A stretch of DNA of 64,000 nt, taken from contig CALMVQ010000161.1 in assembly GCA_937873135.1 (NCBI GenBank), forward strand, positions 27,418 through 91,417, in the 5' to 3' direction. Position 1 is the first letter of the stretch; the number at the start of each line of letters is the position of its first letter. Under the pieces are notes generated by a model. It was not told the DNA's origin, searched no databases, and was given only the letters and a program-made list of their open reading frames with translations. Below, piece after piece: positions 28,688-37,137 of the stretch. Origin of the DNA: an uncultured Scytonema sp. Lineage in GTDB: Bacteria > Cyanobacteriota > Cyanobacteriia > Cyanobacteriales > Nostocaceae. The translations under genes and the position numbers were made by a program.

Positions 28688-29446
28688 ATGAGCGCAACTA
28701 GCCACCGCCGAATTATTATTGGGGATGTTCACGGTCATTACGATGGCTTAATGACACTGTTGGAGGCGATCGCTCCCAATTCTGACGATCAAGTCTATTT
28801 TCTTGGAGACTTAATTGATCGTGGTCCCAAAAGTTCACATGTTGTTAATTTTGTCAAGGAAAGTCCTTACTCTTGTCTGCTGGGGAATCACGAGCAGATG
28901 TTATTAAACATTCTTACTAACTCCAATATCCCCAACCCAGCAGTACAAGCATGGCTTCAGGGTGGGGGTTACGCAACAATTGCTAGTTACCAACAAGCTG
29001 CAATACCTCAGGATCATCTGGAATGGTTCCAGGCGCTGCCCATATATCTCGATCTGGGGGATATTTGGTTGGCTCACGCTGGTGTTGACCCTTTAATTCC
29101 CTTAGCTGAACAAACTGCAGAAGAGCTTTGCTGGGTGCGAGATAGATTTCACAGTATTGATAAGCCCTACTTTCCCAATAAGCTAATTATCGTTGGTCAC
29201 ACGATTACCTTTACTCTACCTGGCGTAACTCCTGGTAAACTGGCAAAAGGACAGGGTTGGCTGGACATAGATACTGGTGCTTATCATCCTCGCAGTGGCT
29301 GGTTAACAGGACTTGATGTCACAAATTGGATTGTTTATCAAGTCAACGTCCTCAAACATCACAGCCTCCGCACCCTACCATTACAAGAAGCTGTGACAAC
29401 TGTCAATGCAGCCAAGATCGGTGTTGAACGCGGCAAGCGAAGATGA
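28688..29446 (+). CDS. PPP-family serine/threonine phosphatase
   Basis: 252-residue metallophosphoesterase. All PPP signatures are present in order: GDVHGHYDGL near 13, GDLIDRGPKS near 40, GNHEQML near 70, then the metal-binding histidines in WLAHAGVDP and IVGHTIT. These bind two metals and hydrolyse phosphoserine/threonine or dinucleotide polyphosphates (ApaH-like), so either substrate is possible. It converges with the M48 protease gene, with 19 bp between their stops. Confidence 0.85.
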   Translation: MSATSHRRIIIGDVHGHYDGLMTLLEAIAPNSDDQVYFLGDLIDRGPKSSHVVNFVKESPYSCLLGNHEQMLLNILTNSNIPNPAVQAWLQGGGYATIASYQQAAIPQDHLEWFQALPIYLDLGDIWLAHAGVDPLIPLAEQTAEELCWVRDRFHSIDKPYFPNKLIIVGHTITFTLPGVTPGKLAKGQGWLDIDTGAYHPRSGWLTGLDVTNWIVYQVNVLKHHSLRTLPLQEAVTTVNAAKIGVERGKRR

Positions 29447-29465
29447 GAAGAATCACTCCCGAACT

Positions 29466-30326
29466 TCAGGAATTAAGTAATGCTTGAATATTTGTTTTAT
29501 AAGCACCATCATTTAACCCTTGACTCCCATTAGTAGGTTGATGGTTAATTTCGCGTTGAAGTTCAGCAACGCGATCGCCTGTTGCAGGGTGGTTGCTTAA
29601 AAATGCGGGACCGGCAGCAGGTAGTTTGAGAAGTTTTTTCATAAAGGAAACCATCTCAGATTGGGCATAACCAGCGCGTCCCAAAGTTCTTAATCCTCTT
29701 TGATCGGCTTCAAATTCATTTTTGCGACTGCGCGGAAGGTTTCGTGCTACTTGTACACCAAGTTGCAGCACTTGAGAACGGTTTAATCCAGATGCTGTTA
29801 ACAGACCATTTTCGATAGCAGTTTGCTGCATCTGTTTGATTGCATGTCGCCCACCGATGTGACCCATTTCATGACCGAGAACACTTGCTAGTTGAGCTTC
29901 ATTGTCTGCGGCTTTCAATAAACCTGTGTGAACGTAAACATAGCCACCCATAGTAGCAAAAGCATTTATACTGTTATCTTGAACGACTTGAAAAGTATAG
30001 GGGAGGTTGGGGCGATCGCTATCAGCTACCAAGCGCTGACCAACTTGCTGCACATAGCGATTCACCTCAGGATCGCGGTAAAGCTTAATATTACTGCTAA
30101 CAAGCTGCTGATTGATCTGCTTGCCCAGCTCTACTTCCTGACGATCCGATATATTAGAAAGCTGAATTGCCTGAAATCCCTGCTGAAGTATAGGTAACCA
30201 GTCGAAAGCACGGGATGGCAACGGTGTGTTTAGGCAAATACCCAAGGCGACGATCACCGAAATCAACGGATAGAACCAGCGACTTGGAAAAAACCGGGAT
30301 TTTACAGCAAAGCGTTTCCAATTCAT
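29466..30326 (-). CDS. M48-family zinc metalloprotease
   Basis: 286 residues. An N-terminal hydrophobic segment (residues 17-35) ending near SRA suggests a signal peptide or anchor. The zinc site HEMGH is at 152-156, and the third-ligand motif EFEAD is at 204-208. These belong to the BepA/YcaL/Oma1-like branch of M48, periplasmic proteases that deal with misassembled envelope proteins. The size is typical of a protease without the TPR extension of BepA. It stands alone on the minus strand. Confidence 0.85.
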   Translation of the reverse strand: MNWKRFAVKSRFFPSRWFYPLISVIVALGICLNTPLPSRAFDWLPILQQGFQAIQLSNISDRQEVELGKQINQQLVSSNIKLYRDPEVNRYVQQVGQRLVADSDRPNLPYTFQVVQDNSINAFATMGGYVYVHTGLLKAADNEAQLASVLGHEMGHIGGRHAIKQMQQTAIENGLLTASGLNRSQVLQLGVQVARNLPRSRKNEFEADQRGLRTLGRAGYAQSEMVSFMKKLLKLPAAGPAFLSNHPATGDRVAELQREINHQPTNGSQGLNDGAYKTNIQALLNS

Positions 30327-30616
30327 AAATAATCCGGTCTGAAAATGCTTGAGTGAGAAAGTAAGATAATGGGACGGATTTGAAGCTTAATAAGTTGCCT
30401 TTTAAACTTCGCTGCTTGACTTTATGGCAGCTTTGCGACTAGAAATACCAACTGGACTACTCAGTTGGGAATTTTGTAACTTGTGATAGACTGTCGCATG
30501 ACTATAAACCCCCTGCTGCTGTTAAGTTCCTACATTTTAAGGAATAGAGCTGCATCCCCATGCAAACCCGTGCTACTACAATCAATTACTCTGTTCTGAA
30601 TCCAGGAAAAATTGTT

Positions 30617-31150
30617 ATGGCTATTTTAGATTCCAAAGGTCGCTTATTCGGCAAGCTTAACATCCTCGATTTAGGTGCCGCACTCGTAATTTTACTAGTT
30701 ATATTTGGCATCTTTATCTTCCCTGGGGGATCTGGTTCTATTGCCCAAGGCAATATCATGAAGCCTATTGAAGTAGATTTACTTGTCAGGGGATTGAATG
30801 TCCGCAACCCTCAAGACTTGTTCAGCCAGTCGTTAACAAAAGGTAACAAAACAAATATTATTATCCGCAATCAACCTCATGGTGCCATTGAGATTCAATC
30901 AGTTCAACCCCTGCCTAAAACAATATTAGTTACCCAACCCAATGGTACCGTCAAAGAGATACCCGATCCGAAAACCAACAATTTTAGTACAGATATGATT
31001 TTGACTTTAGCAGGTAAAGCGCAAATCACTGATAATGGTCCAGTTATTGGTCCAAGTAAGCTGAAAATTGGAGTTCCTATTGAGTTAGATGGCTTTAATT
31101 ACAATTTTAACGCCACCGTCATTGACATAAGAATTAAGGACAAAGCTTAG
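30617..31150 (+). CDS. DUF4330 membrane-anchored protein
   Basis: About 177 residues beginning MAILDSKGRLFGKLNILDLG. One membrane helix follows (ALVILLVIFGIFIFPG), then an extracytoplasmic beta-rich domain. The start is placed at 30617 because CCAGGAA lies at a suitable distance and the family begins this way; the frame is open to an ATG at 30560. DUF4330 is widespread in cyanobacteria and without known function. An imperfect hairpin at 31162-31200 follows the stop and may end the transcript. Confidence 0.7.
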   Translation: MAILDSKGRLFGKLNILDLGAALVILLVIFGIFIFPGGSGSIAQGNIMKPIEVDLLVRGLNVRNPQDLFSQSLTKGNKTNIIIRNQPHGAIEIQSVQPLPKTILVTQPNGTVKEIPDPKTNNFSTDMILTLAGKAQITDNGPVIGPSKLKIGVPIELDGFNYNFNATVIDIRIKDKA

Positions 31151-31161
31151 GTTAAACGCGG

Positions 31162-31200
31162 AGTTTTAGAGACACTTCCACGCCTCGCGTCTCTAAAACT
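31162..31200 (+). terminator. Hairpin after the DUF4330 gene
   Basis: AGTTTTAGAGACAC (31162-31175) pairs with GCGTCTCTAAAACT (31187-31200) except for one A-C mismatch. No T-run follows, so it is a weak terminator or a repeat. Confidence 0.4.
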
Positions 31201-31267
31201 TCTGATTCCCGACGCCTGAGTACTGAGTACTGACTTGTTGAATAATAACAATTCTGACAATTAAATA

Positions 31268-33085
31268 ATGAAGCAGAAAGTTATTCAAGCCTTTATCGTT
31301 TGTTTAATATATCTTCTTTTAAGCTGTACTCAAGTGAAGGCAGAACATCAATGGACACAACAGATGGAAGCAGAGTTTCAGCAGCGCTCAAAGGAAGTTA
31401 TAACAAAAATAGCAGGAAGCAACTACGGAAATACATCTCAAGAAAATGAAAAGAAATCGTACCCAAGGGCAATGATTGATTTTCTGGCAGGGAACCGAGA
31501 AAAAGCGATCGCCTTTCTGCAATCTGAAGATGATGATGCTCCTCTTCACGCACATACTTTAGGAATCGACTTTTACTCAGGATTCACCCTCACTGGACAA
31601 GTCCGCAAATACTTTTACTTTGGCAAATATCTTGACTCAGCCTATCGTCAGCGGATGAAAAAAGCGATGCAAATTTTCACACAAGTAGATCCGCTGACAC
31701 GTCGCTTTCCCAACCGCAGCCAGTTTTGGGCAAAAGATAACTGCGATACCTGGGTAGATTGTCGTAATACTGATAACTTGAGAGCAATGCGGGAAGTTGC
31801 TGTTTACTTATTTGCTGAGGAAACTGGAAACGAAGCAACAAAGCAAATTTATAAAGAACGTCTCACCAGAAATGTCCGTACTCTTTATCAAATTGGACAA
31901 GGTGAATGGGATTCGGAAAACTACCTAGAATACGCTGTGACAACCTATGCCGATCTTTACGATTTTGCCAAAGATCCTCAGGTAAAATCTCTTGCCTTGG
32001 CTGCACTTGATTGGTTTTTTACTTCCGGATCGCTTAAATATTGGCGAGGTGGATTCGGAGGACCAAGTAAGCGGGATTATAGTGGGGGGAACTGTGTTTG
32101 GTGTTCCCTCGCGACTCATGAACTAGGACTGTATTTTGGGGATTCCCCTGTGTCAGATCCCCAACCGAGTCCCAACTCAGTACACCTTATAACTAGCAGC
32201 TACCGTCCGCCTTTAGCAGCGATCGCTTTGGCGCGAAAGCAATTTGTCAAGCCAGTGGAACTACTGAATTCCAAACCAACTTATGAAAATTGGAAACCTG
32301 GTGGAGACGCCGCGCCACAGTTTTACGAAACTCTTTATTTCGGGAAGACTTTTCAACTGGGTACATTAGCTCAAGGTTCTGGAGGTGACTGGAATGGCTT
32401 CAAGATGATGGCTTTTAATCAACAACGAGGAGTTGATTACTTGATCGCCGCCACAGGAACAGACCCAACTCAAATTTCTACTTCGTCCAATGGTGATGAT
32501 AATATTGCTCAATACCGCAATTTGACAATTTGGCTTAACGATCAGCCACATACGCCGTTTCAATTTTTTTTACCCAAGTCAGCCAACCTGGAAACCAAAG
32601 GTGGTGTAACTTTTATCGGCTACGAAAAGACATGGTTGGCGATCGCACCAATTCATCTTAAAATTGAGGGGATTAACGCTACAGCAACTGAGAAAATCCG
32701 AGAACGCTATCCCAATGACCAGATTTTAACTGCGGTTAGCACTGTCGAAGATGTTGGTGGATTTGCGCTTGAAGTCGGTGAACGGGAAACCCACGGAGAT
32801 TTTGAGCAGTTCAAGCATTCTGTCTTGTCACGTTCCCACTTAAATTTAGATGGGGTACGCGTTGGTGTCGTTGAGTATCAAGGCGTTGTCGGCAAAGTAA
32901 AACTCCAGTATCAACATCAAGGATTACCAAAAGTTTGGCGAAATGGCAGCTTCCATAACTGGCAAAATCACGACTCTGTCTACCAAAATGCCCAAGGCGG
33001 TAAAGTGCCGATTTATCAAGGGTGGAAACAAGGTAAGTTAGAAGTGAAGGCAGGTGGCTATCAGTTTAGTCGTCAGCCACACTAA
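31268..33085 (+). CDS. Secreted protein with toroid-like helical domain, function unknown
   Basis: 605 residues. The N-terminal signal sequence (QAFIVCLIYLLLSCTQVKA) would be cut after VKA, or lipidated at C20 if LLSC works as a lipobox. Residues about 70-290 are helical with aromatic-rich turns (WDSENYLEYAVTTYADLYD, then YWRGGFGGPSKRDYSGGN), like the alpha/alpha toroid of polysaccharide lyases and heparinases. The C-terminal half is beta-rich, also as in those enzymes. I do not recognise a named family and cannot assign catalytic residues. It overlaps the convergent Uma2 gene by 4 bp. Confidence 0.55.
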   Translation: MKQKVIQAFIVCLIYLLLSCTQVKAEHQWTQQMEAEFQQRSKEVITKIAGSNYGNTSQENEKKSYPRAMIDFLAGNREKAIAFLQSEDDDAPLHAHTLGIDFYSGFTLTGQVRKYFYFGKYLDSAYRQRMKKAMQIFTQVDPLTRRFPNRSQFWAKDNCDTWVDCRNTDNLRAMREVAVYLFAEETGNEATKQIYKERLTRNVRTLYQIGQGEWDSENYLEYAVTTYADLYDFAKDPQVKSLALAALDWFFTSGSLKYWRGGFGGPSKRDYSGGNCVWCSLATHELGLYFGDSPVSDPQPSPNSVHLITSSYRPPLAAIALARKQFVKPVELLNSKPTYENWKPGGDAAPQFYETLYFGKTFQLGTLAQGSGGDWNGFKMMAFNQQRGVDYLIAATGTDPTQISTSSNGDDNIAQYRNLTIWLNDQPHTPFQFFLPKSANLETKGGVTFIGYEKTWLAIAPIHLKIEGINATATEKIRERYPNDQILTAVSTVEDVGGFALEVGERETHGDFEQFKHSVLSRSHLNLDGVRVGVVEYQGVVGKVKLQYQHQGLPKVWRNGSFHNWQNHDSVYQNAQGGKVPIYQGWKQGKLEVKAGGYQFSRQPH

Positions 33086-33663
33086 AAGAACTTACTGACT
33101 ACACAACAGAAACCAGGTAGCAAGGGACTCGTTAATTCATCAGGTCTGTATAGGGTTAATGTAAGCCTTAAGATACCTTGCGATCGCCGATAGACTTCAA
33201 CCTTTTGTTCAAGCCAACTAACAATCCAATATTCATGAACTCCTTGTACAGAGTACAACTTCAACTTGGCTTCTCTGTCGCGAGATTCATTCTTCTTACC
33301 CGGAGATAACACCTCAACCACCAATTCTGGTGCAGCGGTTAAATGTCCTGCTTCATCCAGTAGTTGTTCTAAACGTTCGTGACTTGCCCAGACAACATCA
33401 GGAATAACATTATCTGATTCTGAAAAAACGATGCCAGGGGTAACGGCAGGTTGACCCAAACCACTTTCATCTGACCATAGCATCAACACTGTCCCAATAT
33501 TGATGCAAGCTGCTTGATGCTTCCAATCTGGTACTCTGGTCACAAACAGTTCTCCGTTAATAATCTCGTAGCGATTAACGCGATCGCCCTCAAAAATTTT
33601 TAGGTCAGAAGTCGTCCAACGGACTGGACTTGTGGTCGCTGACTGCATAGAACCGCTTGCCAT
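33082..33663 (-). CDS. Uma2-family (DUF820) putative endonuclease
   Basis: About 194 residues in the PD-(D/E)xK-like fold common in cyanobacteria. Seen are RYEIINGELFV, NVIPDVVWAS, APELVVEVLSPGKKNESRD and KLKLYSVQGVHEYWIV; the catalytic acids would be the D of IPDVV and the E of VVEVL. The ATG at 33663 is chosen because TTAGGAGAAAAG directly precedes it. The 34-codon upstream extension crosses a repeat hairpin and is not protein-like. Function is unknown despite the endonuclease label. Confidence 0.8.
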   Translation of the reverse strand: MASGSMQSATTSPVRWTTSDLKIFEGDRVNRYEIINGELFVTRVPDWKHQAACINIGTVLMLWSDESGLGQPAVTPGIVFSESDNVIPDVVWASHERLEQLLDEAGHLTAAPELVVEVLSPGKKNESRDREAKLKLYSVQGVHEYWIVSWLEQKVEVYRRSQGILRLTLTLYRPDELTSPLLPGFCCVVSKFF

Positions 33664-33701
33664 CTTTTCTCCTAAAGTATAGCAAACCATACGCAAGACC
33701 C

Positions 33702-33737
33702 AGATCCCCGACTTTGAAAGAGTTATCGGGGTCTTGT
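33702..33737. repeat. Hairpin repeat, CCCCGA type
   Basis: AGATCCCCGA (33702) pairs with TATCGGGGTCT (33724) and is followed by TGTTTTT on the plus strand. The words match the terminator at 36270-36303, so both belong to one dispersed hairpin family. No plus-strand gene ends just before it. Confidence 0.5.
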
Positions 33738-33796
33738 TTTTCACTGAAACAGTGCGCTCGTGCAATTAATTTTACTTTTTACTCAGCACTCGTTAC

Positions 33797-34708
33797 TCAG
33801 CACTGTTTCGGTGATTGATTTAGCAAATGCAAAAATTTTCGGATTAAACCAATTGTCACTGCTGGTAGTTCCAACTGAGGTGTCAGACCGACATTGTCTA
33901 GCTGTTGAAACATCTGGATTGCTCGCGGATTCATTTGGGCAAAGCGGCGACCAATTTCCGGACCGGTAAATTGAGACTGTTGTCCCCAAAAGATAGCAGT
34001 GGGAGTTGTCAGCTGTTGAATGTAAAGTGACAAATCAAAACATAAGTCGCCGCGTACAAAAGACAGTGCTGCGTATTCAGCATTTGGAAACTGTGCTGAT
34101 TCTAGGTACGCTTCGACAATTTCCTCGTAGATTCTACTAGGTTGGACAAATTGCCGCTCTACCAGAAAACTGCGAATACCGTTAGTCGTAGCAATACCAG
34201 TACTATATAGTAATTTGTCAACCAGAGGAACTTTGACTATCTGAGCAAAGAAACTGCGCGAGTAATCTTCGCCGAAGTCGGAAAGCCCAGCTGGTGTTGA
34301 GAGAATCAGGGATTTGAATAATTCGGGGTAGGCGATCGCGACTCGAATGGTAAACGCTGCTGTGAGGGAAGATGCAATCACTGTGACTGCCTGCTGACAA
34401 GTTTGCTGCAAAAACTCTCGAATCGTCGTCAAATAATCTTCAACCTTATAATCACGCGCTGGATGTTCCGATCTTCCCCAACCGATCAAGTCTGGCGCGA
34501 TAATGCGATATTCGCTGGCAAATGCTGGGTAGACTTTTGACCACTCATAAGCCGATGATCCCCCACCAAAGCCGTGTAGGAACACTAAAGTTTCCTTCTC
34601 TGTGCTAATCGTATCTTCCTGCCAAGGTGAGCTAGCGGCAGTATAGTACACCATTCTACCTAAAGAGGTAATTACGGAGCGTTGCTCGAATCCTGGTGGC
34701 TGAAACAT
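33797..34708 (-). CDS. Alpha/beta hydrolase lacking a canonical catalytic histidine
   Basis: 303-residue alpha/beta-fold protein with the oxyanion motif LVFLHGFGGGSSAYEW (41-56) and APDLIGWGRS. The nucleophile elbow reads ASSLT at 112-116 instead of GxSxG, keeping a serine at S114. The usual GH motif near the end is replaced by NVGLTPQLELP (272-282), so the general-base histidine appears missing (L275). It may be a binding protein or pseudo-enzyme; cyanobacterial homologues with this elbow exist to my recollection. Monocistronic on the minus strand. Confidence 0.72.
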   Translation of the reverse strand: MFQPPGFEQRSVITSLGRMVYYTAASSPWQEDTISTEKETLVFLHGFGGGSSAYEWSKVYPAFASEYRIIAPDLIGWGRSEHPARDYKVEDYLTTIREFLQQTCQQAVTVIASSLTAAFTIRVAIAYPELFKSLILSTPAGLSDFGEDYSRSFFAQIVKVPLVDKLLYSTGIATTNGIRSFLVERQFVQPSRIYEEIVEAYLESAQFPNAEYAALSFVRGDLCFDLSLYIQQLTTPTAIFWGQQSQFTGPEIGRRFAQMNPRAIQMFQQLDNVGLTPQLELPAVTIGLIRKFLHLLNQSPKQC

Positions 34709-34871
34709 AGGTAATAATCAATAGTCCACAGTCTATAGTTATTTTCTCATTTCTCCTTTTACTCAGCTATTACCGCAGATAGATTAAATGTAATATCTGC
34801 TGGTTTTTCGCTTCTTTAATAAGAAAATATGAAATCTTAGGTTTACTTGTAAAGATTTAGTGATTTTTTTT

Positions 34872-34891
34872 CAGCCTTTCAGGCTGTTTTT
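34872..34891. terminator. Intrinsic terminator hairpin
   Basis: CAGCC-TTTCA-GGCTG is followed by TTTTTG and preceded by a run of eight T. It could act on the plus strand, where no gene ends before it. Confidence 0.5.
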
Positions 34892-34921
34892 GCTCTAAAG
34901 CGTGACTCTAGCAAGAGTTAT

Positions 34922-34969
34922 ACTGGTAGCAGCGATAACTGAGGGGTAAGACCCCTTTACCAGTTTTTT
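34922..34969 (+). terminator. Two-tier hairpin with T-run, orphan terminator or attenuator
   Basis: ACTGGTA (34922-34928) pairs with TACCAGT (34958-34964). Inside, GGGGT (34943) pairs with ACCCC (34951). T64-T69 follow. The nearest plus-strand gene upstream ends at 33085, and the next gene begins about 85-175 nt downstream, so attenuation of that gene or a short RNA is possible. Confidence 0.5.
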
Positions 34970-35124
34970 ATGATAGTCTATCAGAAACATTACTGATAAG
35001 TTTGAACGTCAGGAACACTGACAACGCTCATATGAATTAACCAACAGCTTTAATGATTTATCAAGCTGTTTGCTGGTTGAATAACTTCGGAAATGTAAAT
35101 AGCAACCTAATTATTATTAAGGCA

Positions 35125-35712
35125 ATGATTAAGCGGGGTGTAATGGTAAAGCAGATTAGTCTTCAATCGGACACAGAACTAAATTTTGAAGACTCTACGT
35201 TTGTGTTTAACAACTTTGATCTCCAAATAACTCCAGCTTCGCTCCAGGTAGATGAAGTCGTTGAACTGGACGACACTGTACCAAGATGGACTTTTTTAAA
35301 TTTAGAAAATTTGAAGTGTTTTGAGGCAGTAGAGCAACAATACAAACAATACGGTGTCGTTTTTAGCAACTGTATAGCAATAGAACCCTCAAACCCAGCA
35401 TTTCCTAAGAATTCTGGGACATTAGTGTTGATGGGAGCACCCAAAGGTGGATTTTTAGAAGTAAGTTTCTTGCAACCCGTCCAATCTGTAAGTGCTGTTG
35501 TCACAAGTTCCCAAAGGTTAGTGCTTTCGGCATACGACGGAGATTGCCAACTTCTAACCCAGGCCGTATTATCAGGAGCTAATCTGGCAAATTCTGACTC
35601 TACTGTACCACCCAATACTTTGATATCAGTATCCGCCAAAAACATCCATACTGTTACCTTCTGCGCTTTTGATGGTCAATTCACTCTTGATGACTTCAGT
35701 TTCAGTTTTTAA
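35125..35712 (+). CDS. Conserved-looking protein of unknown function
   Basis: About 195 residues, mostly predicted beta strand. It ends in alternating hydrophobic strands (VVTSSQRLVLSAYDGDCQL and VTFCAFDGQFTLDDFSFSF) that look like a jelly-roll or carbohydrate-binding sandwich. There is no signal peptide with the starts at 35125 or 35143; the frame is open from ATG 35053. No family is recognised. It lies downstream of two terminator-like hairpins, which may control it. Confidence 0.5.
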   Translation: MIKRGVMVKQISLQSDTELNFEDSTFVFNNFDLQITPASLQVDEVVELDDTVPRWTFLNLENLKCFEAVEQQYKQYGVVFSNCIAIEPSNPAFPKNSGTLVLMGAPKGGFLEVSFLQPVQSVSAVVTSSQRLVLSAYDGDCQLLTQAVLSGANLANSDSTVPPNTLISVSAKNIHTVTFCAFDGQFTLDDFSFSF

Positions 35713-35797
35713 TCAGATTTACGCTCACCATTAACTCTTAATTATTTATTTAAGATAATCTATTCTAGAAGCAAAAAATTAAATATAAAATTATGGT

Positions 35798-36229
35798 ATG
35801 GCATCTAAACAAGAAGTTAAAACATACCTAGCTTACTGGTTTCAACTTGGTAAGAAGGTTATCACAAGCAACGGTGCGGCAACCTTAAAGCCGCATAAGG
35901 TCATAGTAGGCGATCACTACAGTGATGAGTTTGAAGAGTGCTGGCTAAAAATTGTGTCAGCAGGAGAACATTGTTATTTAGAAGGTACGCAAGAAACTAT
36001 AGCAGAACTGCTGTCGCCAGCATGGGAAATTACGGATTGCGCGCGTTGCAGTATGTCTATACCTATACGGAGTGTAGGTATGCCTTCGGAGTTGTGTCCG
36101 TGCAATGATTTATCAAATTGGCCTAATACTGAATTACCACTGCCGCGATCGCCTGTTAACACTCAAGAACAACTGACAGGAATTCGCGATCGGCTTTTGG
36201 GCAATGTGCGATCAGCCAATGCGCCATAA
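35798..36229 (+). CDS. Small protein with possible zinc-binding cysteines
   Basis: 143 residues beginning MASKQEVKTYLAYWFQLGKK. Cysteines DCARC (residues 90-94) and LCPC (residues 108-111) form a C-x2-C ... C-x-C set that could bind zinc. The N-terminal half resembles an alpha/beta domain of unknown function. A good intrinsic terminator follows at 36270. No family name can be given. Confidence 0.6.
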   Translation: MASKQEVKTYLAYWFQLGKKVITSNGAATLKPHKVIVGDHYSDEFEECWLKIVSAGEHCYLEGTQETIAELLSPAWEITDCARCSMSIPIRSVGMPSELCPCNDLSNWPNTELPLPRSPVNTQEQLTGIRDRLLGNVRSANAP

Positions 36230-36269
36230 TTCCACTCCTAAGCAATTTTATTAACTCAACACAAAACTC

Positions 36270-36310
36270 AGATCCCCGACTTCGTAAAAGTTGTCGGGGA
36301 TCTTGTTTAT
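36270..36310 (+). terminator. Intrinsic terminator after the gene at 35798
   Basis: AGATCCCCGAC (36270-36280) is perfectly complementary to GTCGGGGATCT (36293-36303), with a 12-nt loop and TTGTTTAT following. It belongs to the same hairpin family as 33702-33737. Confidence 0.65.
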
Positions 36311-36354
36311 CTGTGTATTTCAACAATTTCCTAATTCATATCTTTGCTCCAGAG

Positions 36355-36664
36355 CTAACTCACCGTATATTCTGTAAACAGTCGCATGAATGGCGACTAA
36401 AATCCCAGAACAATATCCTCCTTTAGAACTCCTGCTGCCACCAAATCTTCGGCTATATCATCCTCTGTGCCATCCCAAGTAGCGCCAAATCTTACCATCC
36501 TTAATGTCAATGTGAATGACACAGCTATGCACCCAATCCTGTTGATCCCAACCAATATGAATGATTTGGTAATGATCAAGCTCAGGAGCGAAAATCGTCT
36601 CAACTTCAATATCCTCGTAAGCTGACTTCCTTTTTCCAACGATGGCATTTCCTCCTTGCAACAA
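36355..36664 (-). pseudogene. xisI: Broken xisI (fdxN-element excision controlling factor)
   Basis: XisI-type segments are spread over two frames. Frame A gives YEDIEVETIFAPELDHYQII, HIGWDQQDWVHSCVIHID and IKDGKIW. Frame B continues WDGTEDDIAEDLVAAGV and KEDIVLGF, so a frameshift lies near 36490. After GF comes TAG, and then the usual family tail is still readable (SPFMRLFTEYTVS) up to TAG at 36355. The N-terminus does not match and the likely ATG (36648) is in the wrong frame. No xisH is found upstream. XisI proteins help control excision of DNA elements in heterocyst-formers, but many orphans exist. Confidence 0.75.
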
Positions 36665-37137
36665 TCTGCATATGAGTCAACGCAAATTACGCTTGGAATT
36701 AATTCGTCCTCCGGAGGTTATGGACGTAGCAGGCATGGCTCAAGAAATTCAAGTTACGAAAAGTTATTGTCTTGGTTGTTGATGGCTTTGAGCTAATAGT
36801 CGTTGTCTTGGGAGTTTAGAAAATACTGCATTGGCTTATGAAAAGAATGCAATAGCCCTGTCATAATATTTCTGCAAGTTGAGGTGCATTCCTAGAAATG
36901 CACCTCCCAAAGCTATCTGTGTGTATTTTTCGGAAGTTGAGACTACCTAAATGTGTAATCAGTTTTGTACAGATGTACAACTAAATTGGCACAAAATATT
37001 CATGCGTGATTTATTTATAGAATTTATTATGCTCTGAGCCGTGGTTATACCGTTATTTTTCTTGAGCATATATTTCTAAAACAATACAGACTCTTTTAAT
37101 CTATCGATAAATAAATTAAGACAAGCACTTTAGGTTT
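36665..37137. other. Region upstream of the C39 exporter
   Basis: A short frame at 36672-36782 reads MSQRKLRLELIRPPEVMDV and stops after 36 codons; it may be a gene fragment and is not recognised. A 10-bp perfect stem, GAGGTGCATT/AATGCACCTC, lies at 36881-36906. The promoter of the exporter operon must be in the AT-rich part after 36950. Confidence 0.4.

Noticed and set aside
36672..36782. Plus-strand 36-codon ORF as a C39-exporter precursor peptide
   Set aside because: It lacks a double-glycine leader motif and is 356 bp before the exporter; more likely a fragment.
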